Positions 13,375-20,363 of a DNA stretch of 22,757 bases are shown in pieces (the first letter of the stretch is position 1; every line of letters begins with the position of its first letter). Origin of the DNA: a virus. Where the stretch lies: positions 1-22,757 of the IMG/VR virus record IMGVR_UViG_3300020121_000065; one strand, 5' to 3'. The notes beneath the pieces are model-generated. The model had not been told where the DNA came from. It made no database searches and was given only the letters and a program-made list of their open reading frames with translations. The translations under genes were made by a program, and so were the position numbers.

Positions 13375-15747
13375 GTGAACGACGTCGAGACGAAGCAAGT
13401 AGCCCGGGCGGGTGGAACGGGCCTGAGAAAAGTCTTATACAGCTTCCAGGAGATGTTGCACAACGATCTTTCCCGGAACCGCTTCGCGGAAGAGCGCGAA
13501 TGGTACGAATCAGCCTTGTTTTATCAGCGCCGGCAATGGCTGAAGTGGGACAACAGCAACAAGCGCTGGAGCGTGGTAAAGCAGGACCCGGACAAGCCCC
13601 GGCCGATGCCGGTGACGAACCACTTTGCCCGGACCATCAATGCGAATGCCAACCAGCTGGCCGGCGGCAATCCGCGGGTCCAGGTAACACCGAATGACGA
13701 TTCGGACAAGAACCGGCGCGGCGCCCAGTATGCGGAACGGGCGATCCAGGCGATTGACGAGGAGTCAGGCTTCAACATCCAGAGGCCTTTGCTGGGCAAG
13801 CATACGGCGCTGTGGGGCATCGGCGTAACGATTGATATCTGGGACAGCTCAAAGTCAAACGGGGTCACGAAGATCCCGCAGATTGAAATACAGAGCACGC
13901 CGAAGCTGGGATGCATCGATTGCGGGCAGGTGGCGGACCTAAGCCCGGAGATGAGCACGGCACAGCCTGTCGGTCCTGGAGACCTGGCCCAGGCCAACGG
14001 TGTTCCGGATAACGCGGGAGCGCAACTCCCTGGGCAAGGCGAGGCGCCGTGTCCTTCATGTGGATCGATGCAGACGATGGGCTGGATGGCGCAGCAGCCC
14101 GTGACGACCGAGGTCAAGGAATTTTCGAAAGGACGGATCTGCACGGAAGTGCGGCCGATCTTTGAGTTCTTTATTCCGCGGGATGCGATTCATCCGAACC
14201 TTTCGAAGAAACTGCAGCGGCGGTACCGGAAACCGCTGAGCGAAGCAAAGAGGTTGTGGCCGGACCAGGCGGACGATCTGAAGGCGGATGAAAAGCAGGA
14301 TGTCCATGAGATCTACATGGAAGCGCTGCGCAGCCTGGTCAACTACAACTACATGCACGACCAGGCAACTGATGGTCTGACGATCACGGAGACCTGGATC
14401 GATTTCGACCAGCTCCCGGACAACGTGCAGGAGTTGCTAACGCAGGCCTGCGAGACTGGCCAGGACGATGAAGGCGAACCGGTTGAATATCCGGACGAAG
14501 AGCTGGATCCGGTTGAGCAGCTGGAGCAGTGGGGAATTTACATTGTCGCCGGCGGCGGGAAGGTCCTGGACTGGGGCATCAATAACGTCGAGGGTGAAAA
14601 GCCTCCGACGTTCTATATATGGGACGTGGACCCGGCGAGCGTTTATCCAAAGTCGCTGGGCTCTGACCTGGTGCCCTTGCAAAAACGTTTGAATCGCCTA
14701 GACAGCCTGATGGAGCTGGGCATGATGTCAAACGCCGCGGGTAAGTGGCTGTGGCCGACAACGCAGACCACGAAGCCGCCAACGGGATCGCCGTCGGACG
14801 TGGTTGAGTTTGATCCAATCGGCGATGGCAAGATTGCGCCAACATTTGTGCAGCCATCTCCATTTCACCAGGCGTGCTGGAACCTGCGCGCGGCGATCAA
14901 GCAGGACTTCATGGAGATCGGCATGACGGAGTCGATCAACCAGGGACAAAACCCGAGCGGAGTGACGGCGTTCCGCGGGCTGGCGTATCTGGGAGCGAAG
15001 TCGGCCGAACAGTTCTCCACGCCGCGGCAAAACTGGGAACGGGCGCTGGCGTGCCGGCATAAGAAGAATTTGATCCTGGCAAAGCGCAACTGGAATGAGG
15101 AGCGCAAAGTCAGGGTCGCAGGCTTCAACGGCCGTTACGGCATGCAGGCCATGACCGGAGCGGACCTGGAAGGCGATTACTCGATTGAGATAGTGGAAGG
15201 ATCGAGCCGGCCGAAGACGTTTGACGAAAAGCAGCAGGACGTGGCCATGCTGCTGCAGGGCGGGTTGCTCGATCCCACGGATTCAGCCACGCGGGAATAC
15301 ATCTTTGACCAGGTCAATCTTGACGGGGTCAACATGGTGGACCATCTCCAGTATCTGAAAGCGGAGCGTGATCTGGACATGGTGATAGCCGGGAATATTC
15401 CGGCGCCCAACAAATATGCGAATCCGCAAATCTTCCTGAAGGTGTTTTCGAACTTCACCTTTACGGAGGAGTTTGACGCGCTGCCTCCGGATGCGCAGCA
15501 ACGAGTGGACATGGCGTGCGATTTCTTTGCCCAGATGATCCAGCAGGCGCAAGCTGCGGCCGCGGAGCAGCAGCTGAGGGCGCAGATGGCGTTGAAGGTG
15601 GGAACGGCCATGGCGGGCAGGCGCGAGAAGTCAGGGAAAGCGGGCAATACGGCGCTTGAAGGCGTACCGGGAAGCACGACGTCACCGGAGGCCAGCGCCG
15701 CCGGCGCGAACCAGGAAGCAAATCAGGTAGCTGCACAGCTGCCGTAA
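13375..15747 (+). CDS. portal protein (P22-type, putative)
   Basis: Forms the dodecameric ring at the capsid vertex through which DNA enters and leaves. The GTG start at 13375 lacks a clear ribosome-binding site. The N-terminal part (FAEEREWYESALFYQRRQW, then NHFARTINANANQLAGGNPR) is typical of P22-like portals. The 790-residue length is close to the 725 of P22 gp1. The central part includes PPTFYIWDVDPASVYPKSLG and later SGVTAFRGLAYLGAKSAEQF, consistent with the stem and wing. Unusually, residues 180-229 carry two CxxC pairs (C180/C183 and C226/C229), a possible zinc ribbon with a Gly/Pro/Ala-rich loop between. The tail after about 710 is helical, then disordered. Confidence 0.85.
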   Translation: MNDVETKQVARAGGTGLRKVLYSFQEMLHNDLSRNRFAEEREWYESALFYQRRQWLKWDNSNKRWSVVKQDPDKPRPMPVTNHFARTINANANQLAGGNPRVQVTPNDDSDKNRRGAQYAERAIQAIDEESGFNIQRPLLGKHTALWGIGVTIDIWDSSKSNGVTKIPQIEIQSTPKLGCIDCGQVADLSPEMSTAQPVGPGDLAQANGVPDNAGAQLPGQGEAPCPSCGSMQTMGWMAQQPVTTEVKEFSKGRICTEVRPIFEFFIPRDAIHPNLSKKLQRRYRKPLSEAKRLWPDQADDLKADEKQDVHEIYMEALRSLVNYNYMHDQATDGLTITETWIDFDQLPDNVQELLTQACETGQDDEGEPVEYPDEELDPVEQLEQWGIYIVAGGGKVLDWGINNVEGEKPPTFYIWDVDPASVYPKSLGSDLVPLQKRLNRLDSLMELGMMSNAAGKWLWPTTQTTKPPTGSPSDVVEFDPIGDGKIAPTFVQPSPFHQACWNLRAAIKQDFMEIGMTESINQGQNPSGVTAFRGLAYLGAKSAEQFSTPRQNWERALACRHKKNLILAKRNWNEERKVRVAGFNGRYGMQAMTGADLEGDYSIEIVEGSSRPKTFDEKQQDVAMLLQGGLLDPTDSATREYIFDQVNLDGVNMVDHLQYLKAERDLDMVIAGNIPAPNKYANPQIFLKVFSNFTFTEEFDALPPDAQQRVDMACDFFAQMIQQAQAAAAEQQLRAQMALKVGTAMAGRREKSGKAGNTALEGVPGSTTSPEASAAGANQEANQVAAQLP

Positions 15748-15769
15748 AACTGTCACGATAGGAAGGTAA

Positions 15770-15940
15770 ATGCCTCATGGAAGACAAAAACGACGCAAGC
15801 TTACAGCAGCCGAACGAGCTCGAGAAGAAATCAGGAAACGGCAGCTCGGATTCTACTGGGCCTACTTCGCCTTCCGCGAAGGACGCAAGCAACGAAGGAT
15901 CAAGCGAACCGATCCCAACCAACTCCAGCTCTTCAGCTGA
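15770..15940 (+). CDS. possible small basic protein in an overlapping frame, 56 aa
   Basis: An ATG at 15770, three bases after GGAAGG, opens a frame to a TGA at 15938-15940. The protein is strongly basic and helical, with an aromatic core (LGFYWAYFAFREG) between charged helices, more protein-like than the Ser-rich sequence read in the 15777 frame over the same bases. Just after its stop, GGGAGG (15941-15946) precedes a GTG at 15957 in the 15777 frame. The true arrangement may therefore be this small gene followed by a shorter gene starting at 15957. Both readings remain open. Confidence 0.4.
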   Translation: MPHGRQKRRKLTAAERAREEIRKRQLGFYWAYFAFREGRKQRRIKRTDPNQLQLFS

Positions 15941-16679
15941 GGGAGGCGTTTACCCAGTGCCGTTAAAGCCGGAACTGGTTCCACTCCAAGAGCGTTTGAA
16001 TCACTTGACTTCTGATGGCTTTGACGCCTATCGAATCGCGGCAGGGCTTGAGGAGCCAAAGGAACACGCGGAAGCGAAGCTGCCGCCTTCGGTAGCACGT
16101 GCGCCGATTGTCAAGATGGGAACGATTTCTGCAGAAGAAATCGAAGAAGCGGTCGCCTATGACAAAGCCCATCCAACACAAGAGGAACAGGAGCGGGCAA
16201 AGGTCCCCAGCCTTGAGGAGCACCGGGATGTGAAGCAGCAGCGGGAATTGAACGAGCTGAATCCGCACCTGGCAGCGCCGCCTTCGCTTCCGCATCAGGA
16301 GCCCAAGAAAGCTGTGCCTGGCGGACCGCATCAACCGTCGCTCGACGAAGACAAGCATGATTCGCTGGGTCACGTAAAGGACGATGCCGGGCCGGTGGGG
16401 CCGCGCGGAGCGCATGTATCTCCGGAGCACCTGAGCGAAGAGCAGAAGGCGGAGAGCGCCCGGCAACAGCATGAGCGCGAGCATCGCGGGATGAGCTCCA
16501 CCGCGGCGGTGGATTCACGCGGCGAATCAAAGCATATCTTTGTGCATGAGCCGCAGGGCAACGACCGGAACGGCGCGCGGATCCCGGACAAGAAGACGGA
16601 CCAGTTGGTGGAAGAAGCTCCGCCGCACGTTGGCCCGCGCGGGATCGGCGTGCCGAAGGATACCTTTCACAGGGGGTGA
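15777..16679 (+). CDS. disordered acidic/histidine-rich protein, up to 300 aa
   Basis: ATG 15777 is the longest start; GTG 15957 is an alternative with a good GGGAGG site, which would give 240 residues. Residues 1-60 are Ser- and Pro-rich. Residues 60-140 include a helical patch (LVPLQERLNHLTSDGFDAYRI). The rest is Glu-, Gln-, His- and Pro-rich and probably disordered, with GPRG repeated near residues 207 and 287. It lies between portal and scaffold, where head-completion or internal proteins are common. No family is recognised. Confidence 0.7.
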   Translation: MEDKNDASLQQPNELEKKSGNGSSDSTGPTSPSAKDASNEGSSEPIPTNSSSSAEGGVYPVPLKPELVPLQERLNHLTSDGFDAYRIAAGLEEPKEHAEAKLPPSVARAPIVKMGTISAEEIEEAVAYDKAHPTQEEQERAKVPSLEEHRDVKQQRELNELNPHLAAPPSLPHQEPKKAVPGGPHQPSLDEDKHDSLGHVKDDAGPVGPRGAHVSPEHLSEEQKAESARQQHEREHRGMSSTAAVDSRGESKHIFVHEPQGNDRNGARIPDKKTDQLVEEAPPHVGPRGIGVPKDTFHRG

Positions 16680-16681
16680 CG

Positions 16682-16864
16682 ATGCCAGGACCGAACGGCA
16701 AGCATAATTCGCTGGACAGCTATAGCGGCCCTGCAGCTCCGGCGCCGGCGGGAATTTCCGGTTACCTGATTGTTCCGCCGAAACAGATCAACGCCGGCGA
16801 TGCGAAGACGGGACCAAAGAAGGCCGGCAACGGCCGGATCAACAACGACAGCTACAGCGAGTGA
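16682..16864 (+). CDS. small polar hypothetical protein, 60 aa
   Basis: The ATG at 16682 has GGGGGTG just upstream; a GTG at 16676 overlapping the previous stop is possible. The protein is Gly-, Asn-, Ser- and Pro-rich with one hydrophobic strand (GYLIVPP) near residue 27. It is probably disordered and no family is recognised. It is the last gene before a terminator. Tight packing and a good ribosome-binding site support it. Confidence 0.55.
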   Translation: MPGPNGKHNSLDSYSGPAAPAPAGISGYLIVPPKQINAGDAKTGPKKAGNGRINNDSYSE

Positions 16865-16898
16865 CTCGCGTAAACGCATAAACAATTTCGTAAGCCCA

Positions 16899-16928
16899 GA
16901 AAGCCCGCTATCCACGCGGGCTTTTCTT
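16899..16928 (+). terminator. Rho-independent terminator upstream of the scaffold gene
   Basis: A perfect eight-pair stem AAGCCCGC (16901-16908) / GCGGGCTT (16916-16923) with a seven-base loop, followed by TTCTTAT. The scaffold gene's AGGAGA lies at 16941-16946, so the hairpin sits just ahead of the scaffold-capsid unit. Confidence 0.8.
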
Positions 16929-16953
16929 ATGGGCGCGATCAGGAGAATGAGCA

Positions 16954-18060
16954 ATGAAGTTTTTAGACGTGAGAAAGTTTATTCCGCGGATGCTGTGCAT
17001 GATCGATGGCGGCGAAGACGCGGGCGGCGGCGGTGGCAGCAACAACGGCCAGACCACGGCCGAAGCTGCGCTTGAGTTCTGGGACAAAGATGATTCAGAG
17101 GCGGCCGGGCAGAATCAGAACCAGAACGGCGAGCAGGGGCAACAAGGCACTCAGGGACAACAGGGCGAGCAGCAAGGCACTCAGAATGCCGGCAAAGAAG
17201 GCGAACAGCAGCAGGCCCAGCAAATCCCGGATGAGCAGCTCCAGGCGGATCCTCGCTACAAAGAAGTAGCGGCGTTCCGCGATGAAGTCCAGCCGATCCT
17301 GGACAAGCACGGCATTCCCGATTCGAAAGAGCTGGGGCTGCAGCTGGCGGACTCCGCTGTGTTGTATCAGATCGCGGCCGGCCAGGCGAAGCCATCTCAG
17401 CTGCTGGACGTGATGGCGCAAAACGCGGCGTGGTCAAAAGACCAGGTGGGCGCAGTCGCGCAGGACCTGATCGGCTGGCTGACCAAGCAGGGCTTCCTCA
17501 AAGAAGGCCAGGTACAGAATGCCGGCGGCGAGAACCAGAACGGGAACCGCCAGTTCAACGATCCGGCTCTGGAGCGCCTGGACAAACTGGAGCGTGAACG
17601 CGAGGAAGAGCGGCGCCGCGGCGAAACGGAAAAGACGCAGAAGGCGGAGCAGGAACGCCAGGGCAAGATTTTCAACTCATATACCACGAAGGTAACCGAT
17701 CTACTCAAAGCCAAAGGCCTGGTCGACGACAAAGGGAACGTGGATCCGGCGGACGTGGACCTGTACGGCCGCGCGGTCCGGGCGTTGATTCCTCCGGAGC
17801 AATTCAATGCGGTGATCGGTCGGATTGAAAAAGGCAATTTCGTGGACGTGATCAAGTTGTTCGACCAGGTTCACAGCAAAGAAACCGCCCGTCTGAAAGC
17901 GTGGACGGACCGGCAGACGAAATCAGCAACGAGGCGTGATGGAACTGCGCCTCGAGTACCTGCTGGCGGAGCACCGCCGGCGCCGGCTGGACAGCAAAAG
18001 CGTAATCTTCGCGACCGCGATGAGCGCCTAGCGGCAGCCAATGCCGAGTGGGACAAATAG
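16954..18060 (+). CDS. scaffolding protein (putative)
   Basis: ATG start with AGGAGA at 16941-16946. Immediately upstream of the major capsid gene, as scaffolds usually are. Residues 25-95 are Gly-, Gln-, Asn- and Glu-rich and disordered, with repeated GQQG-type units. The central region (about 95-185) is helical and globular. Residues 195-235 form a strongly charged coiled coil (LEREREEERRRGETEK). The C-terminus is basic (RNLRDRDERLAAANAEWDK), typical of the capsid-binding end. It would direct capsid assembly and then leave the prohead. Identity is by position and composition. Confidence 0.75.
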   Translation: MKFLDVRKFIPRMLCMIDGGEDAGGGGGSNNGQTTAEAALEFWDKDDSEAAGQNQNQNGEQGQQGTQGQQGEQQGTQNAGKEGEQQQAQQIPDEQLQADPRYKEVAAFRDEVQPILDKHGIPDSKELGLQLADSAVLYQIAAGQAKPSQLLDVMAQNAAWSKDQVGAVAQDLIGWLTKQGFLKEGQVQNAGGENQNGNRQFNDPALERLDKLEREREEERRRGETEKTQKAEQERQGKIFNSYTTKVTDLLKAKGLVDDKGNVDPADVDLYGRAVRALIPPEQFNAVIGRIEKGNFVDVIKLFDQVHSKETARLKAWTDRQTKSATRRDGTAPRVPAGGAPPAPAGQQKRNLRDRDERLAAANAEWDK

Positions 18061-18140
18061 CTCTAAGCCCGTAAGACCTTCAACCCTACGCGAGCCCCCC
18101 GTATCGCTTCTTTTACCCCCGAGAAAACCGGAGTTTTACC

Positions 18141-18647
18141 TTGGCTGATCAGAATACGATCAACCGAATCGGCGGACTGCTGAAGAACGTCTATTCGGAT
18201 GCGATTGTTGAACAACAGAACCTTGCCGCTGTGGCGCGCAAGTTGTTCACCAAGGCCAAAGGCGTCCGGCTGGGTGGCGATCACTACGAGATTTCAATCC
18301 GTATCGGCGGAAACCGCGCCGGTGTGGGTGCTCGCAACTCAGACGATCCTTTGCCTGTACCCCTGCGCCAGCAGGAAAAGAAATTCCTTGTATTCGACCG
18401 CGGCGTCTTCGGCGTAATCCGCGTCTTTGACAAGGACATCCAGAACTCAAAAGACAACAAGCAGTCCTTCATCAACCACCTGGACGATGAAGTCACACAA
18501 GTCGCCAAAGACGTGATGAAGCACATGAACATCATGACCTATGGCGACGGCACGGGCACGCTCACCACGGTGAACGCGAACACCGCGAACACCAACCAGT
18601 TCGTGGGCAAGGCCGGCGCCGCATTCGGCCAGTTCGGCACCCGCTAA
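18141..18647 (+). CDS. major capsid protein, N-terminal part up to an in-frame stop
   Basis: TTG start with GGAG at 18130-18133. The 168 residues (NRIGGLLKNVYSDAIVEQQN, then GGNRAGVGARNSDDPLPVP) look like the N-arm and start of an HK97-fold capsid protein of podovirus-like phages. A TAA at 18645-18647 ends it, but the same frame continues without further stops to 19367, adding 239 residues. The complete frame would give a 408-residue capsid protein if the TAA coded for an amino acid. A TAC (Tyr) to TAA change is the simplest explanation. TAA is an ordinary stop for other genes here, so a changed genetic code is unlikely. Confidence 0.75.
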   Translation: MADQNTINRIGGLLKNVYSDAIVEQQNLAAVARKLFTKAKGVRLGGDHYEISIRIGGNRAGVGARNSDDPLPVPLRQQEKKFLVFDRGVFGVIRVFDKDIQNSKDNKQSFINHLDDEVTQVAKDVMKHMNIMTYGDGTGTLTTVNANTANTNQFVGKAGAAFGQFGTR

Positions 18648-19367
18648 CTGCAGCTGAACGATCAGATCGACGTTTGGGACCCGACGTTCACCATCCAGCG
18701 CACGCCGGCGGGCGGAGTCCAGATCACCAACCTGGATCCCACCACGCAAACGGTGACGGTCAGCGCCAACCTGACCCTGACCGCGAACGACGTGGTTGTC
18801 CGCGCCAGCTCTGCCAACAAGGAATACATTGGCCTGCAGCTTGCGACCGACAACAGCTCTTCTGTGACGTTCCAGGCGCTTTCGCGTGGTTCGTTCGCTA
18901 TCCTCCGCGGCAACGTGGTGGCGGCGGGCGGAGCAGGCCTGGCGGAGAGCCACCTGCAGCAGATCATCTCGCTGATTGAGATGAGCTCGGGCGAGACTCC
19001 TGACCTTTTCCTGACCGGCAACGCGCAGTGGGACGCTTACGTCGCCCTGGGCCAGTCACTCAAGCGGTACGTCAACACCCAGAAGCTCGATCGCGGCTTC
19101 CAGGAGCTGGACTACAACGGTATCCCGTTCCTCAAGGACGTGGATGCTTCACCCGCGGAGATCTTCGCCATCAACAGCGAATATGTCCAGAATGGCGTGG
19201 TCACTCCGTTGAGCTGGTCTGAGGAAGACGGCTCGATCCTGAAGTGGGACGCCGGCTTTGCGGCTTACAAGGCCTTCATGCGCGAATATGGCAACTACGT
19301 ATATCCGCGCCCGAATGCCATTGGCCGCATCGATACCCTGGCGGTCAACGCAGTCTACGTCAGATAG
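18648..19367 (+). CDS. major capsid protein, C-terminal part, same frame after the stop
   Basis: It continues the 18141 frame directly after TAA (LQLNDQIDVWDPTFTIQR) to TAG at 19365-19367. The only plausible internal start is GTG 18753, without a good ribosome-binding site, so independent translation is doubtful. Content is typical of the capsid core: DPTTQTVTVSANLTLTANDV, LAESHLQQIISLIEM and PDLFLTGNAQWDAYV, then WDAGFAAYKAFMREYGNYVY near the end. It would be expressed only by read-through, by a suppressor tRNA, or if the stop is a sequencing error or a mutation that has inactivated the gene. Confidence 0.75.
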   Translation: MQLNDQIDVWDPTFTIQRTPAGGVQITNLDPTTQTVTVSANLTLTANDVVVRASSANKEYIGLQLATDNSSSVTFQALSRGSFAILRGNVVAAGGAGLAESHLQQIISLIEMSSGETPDLFLTGNAQWDAYVALGQSLKRYVNTQKLDRGFQELDYNGIPFLKDVDASPAEIFAINSEYVQNGVVTPLSWSEEDGSILKWDAGFAAYKAFMREYGNYVYPRPNAIGRIDTLAVNAVYVR

Positions 19368-19398
19368 CACTCAGCCACTCAGCACTCAGCATTCAGCC
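19368..19398. repeat. short tandem CACTCAGC repeat after the capsid gene
   Basis: Three near-perfect copies of CACTCAGC (19368-19375, 19376-19383, 19383-19390) and a diverged fourth, ATTCAGCC (19391-19398), follow the capsid stop. The last units form the left arm of the terminator hairpin, so the repeat has probably expanded from, or into, the terminator stem. Confidence 0.7.
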
Positions 19399-19427
19399 AG
19401 AGATGGTTGGATGCTGAGTTAGTTTTT
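19384..19427 (+). terminator. strong Rho-independent terminator after the capsid gene
   Basis: Arms 19384-19398 and 19405-19419 form a 15-pair stem with two G-U wobbles around an AGAGAT loop, followed by TAGTTTTT. It closes the scaffold-capsid unit and lies just before the end of the small minus-strand gene. Confidence 0.85.
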
Positions 19428-19432
19428 GGTCT

Positions 19433-19639
19433 TTAGTACAGCGCAACCATGCGGACAACGCGGCATTTGCAGGGCGGCTCGACATCGGGGATCTTCAGAT
19501 CGGGAAGAGTATCGCCCGGGCAAATGTCGTTTGCAGTTCTTCCATTGGCTGCGATGCGTTGAAACGTGAGATAGCGATAGACCTTCCCGCACTCGACTTC
19601 AACGTCGATCCAGCGGGCAATCCTCCGAGGTTCCACCAT
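19433..19639 (-). CDS. small cysteine-rich protein on the minus strand, 68 aa
   Basis: Minus-strand ATG at 19637-19639, overlapping head-to-head with the + strand ATG at 19638 inside a CCATGG. The protein looks genuine (IDVEVECGKVYRYLTFQRI, then PCKCRVVRM), with cysteines at 17, 40, 57 and 59 that could bind zinc or form disulfides. No ribosome-binding site is obvious, so its status is uncertain. It opposes all neighbours, like the minus-strand pair at 12445-13332, and could be a second small moron. Confidence 0.45.
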   Translation of the reverse strand: MVEPRRIARWIDVEVECGKVYRYLTFQRIAANGRTANDICPGDTLPDLKIPDVEPPCKCRVVRMVALY

Positions 19640-20144
19640 GGCAATTATTGTATGCGGCGAAAGTACTCCCAGCCGGCCGACAGATTTTGAAGACAAGCTT
19701 CAGGCCTTTGACAAAGACCTGCTGATCGTGTGGCACAAACCGCCGACGCAACCGCGGCACAAGCCCGGGCGTTGGAAGATCGAGCAATGCATCGAGCACC
19801 TCTCCGGACTGACGAAAGCGAACGGGATGCCGGACCACACGCACGTGTGCCGGCGGATCTACGTGATGATGGTTCAGGACGACGAAGGAACTGCGCTTCC
19901 CCTGGGCGAGCACGTGATCGACAAACTGCGCGCGATGCGCGCTTATTCGGAATCGTTTGGAGGGGAGACAGAGCGCGGGCTCAGGAATTTTATCCACCAT
20001 TCCAACAATATCGACAAAGAGTTGGAGCTGCGGCGCGACATCAAGCGCGAGGACATCAAGCAGCACAACCGTAGATTTAACCGGGTCTCGCTCAATCGGG
20101 CGTGGAACTTGATCGAGCGGCATGACCTTGAGCCGAACCAGTGA
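19638..20144 (+). CDS. hypothetical protein downstream of capsid, 168 aa
   Basis: ATG 19638 with GAGG at 19627-19630. The protein is charged and helical, with a His-rich early-middle region (VWHKPPTQPRHKPGRWKIEQ) and an Arg-, Lys- and Asp-rich C-terminal helix (about 125-165). No family is recognised. Its stop overlaps the ATG of a 52-residue gene (TGATG, 20142-20146). Position between capsid and connector genes suggests a head or head-completion role, unsupported by motif. Confidence 0.65.
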   Translation: MAIIVCGESTPSRPTDFEDKLQAFDKDLLIVWHKPPTQPRHKPGRWKIEQCIEHLSGLTKANGMPDHTHVCRRIYVMMVQDDEGTALPLGEHVIDKLRAMRAYSESFGGETERGLRNFIHHSNNIDKELELRRDIKREDIKQHNRRFNRVSLNRAWNLIERHDLEPNQ

Positions 20145-20302
20145 TGGAGTTTAAGAACCTCCAGTTTCAGGGCATCAACATGGGCGCCTGTGGAGCGTTT
20201 GACCTGCAATTTCTGAAGATTGCCGCGGTGAAGTGGCAGGAGCTCGAGGACATGATCCGCGGGCGCGGATGCCGAGGGGCGCAGCCGCCCCAGGAAGAAT
20301 AA
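20144..20302 (+). CDS. very small hypothetical protein, 52 aa
   Basis: ATG at 20144 overlapping the previous stop by one base, ending at TAA 20300-20302. The residues are helical and mixed (MEFKNLQFQGINMGACGAFD, then LQFLKIAAVKWQELEDMI), resembling a real small protein rather than a random frame. The overlapping start-stop arrangement supports translation. No family is recognised. Confidence 0.55.
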   Translation: MEFKNLQFQGINMGACGAFDLQFLKIAAVKWQELEDMIRGRGCRGAQPPQEE

Positions 20303-20363
20303 TTTCTATTCCCCCAAATCAAACCTTAAGGCGCGGCATGAGGCTAAGCGCCGGGAGAAAAGT

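Noticed and set aside
13524-14144. A 206-codon minus-strand frame inside the portal gene
   Set aside because: Opposite a well-supported portal reading; G+C-rich shadow with unnatural composition.
18645-18647. Reassigned TAA codon (alternative genetic code)
   Set aside because: At least eight other genes here end in TAA with correctly placed neighbours, and no other gene has an internal TAA.
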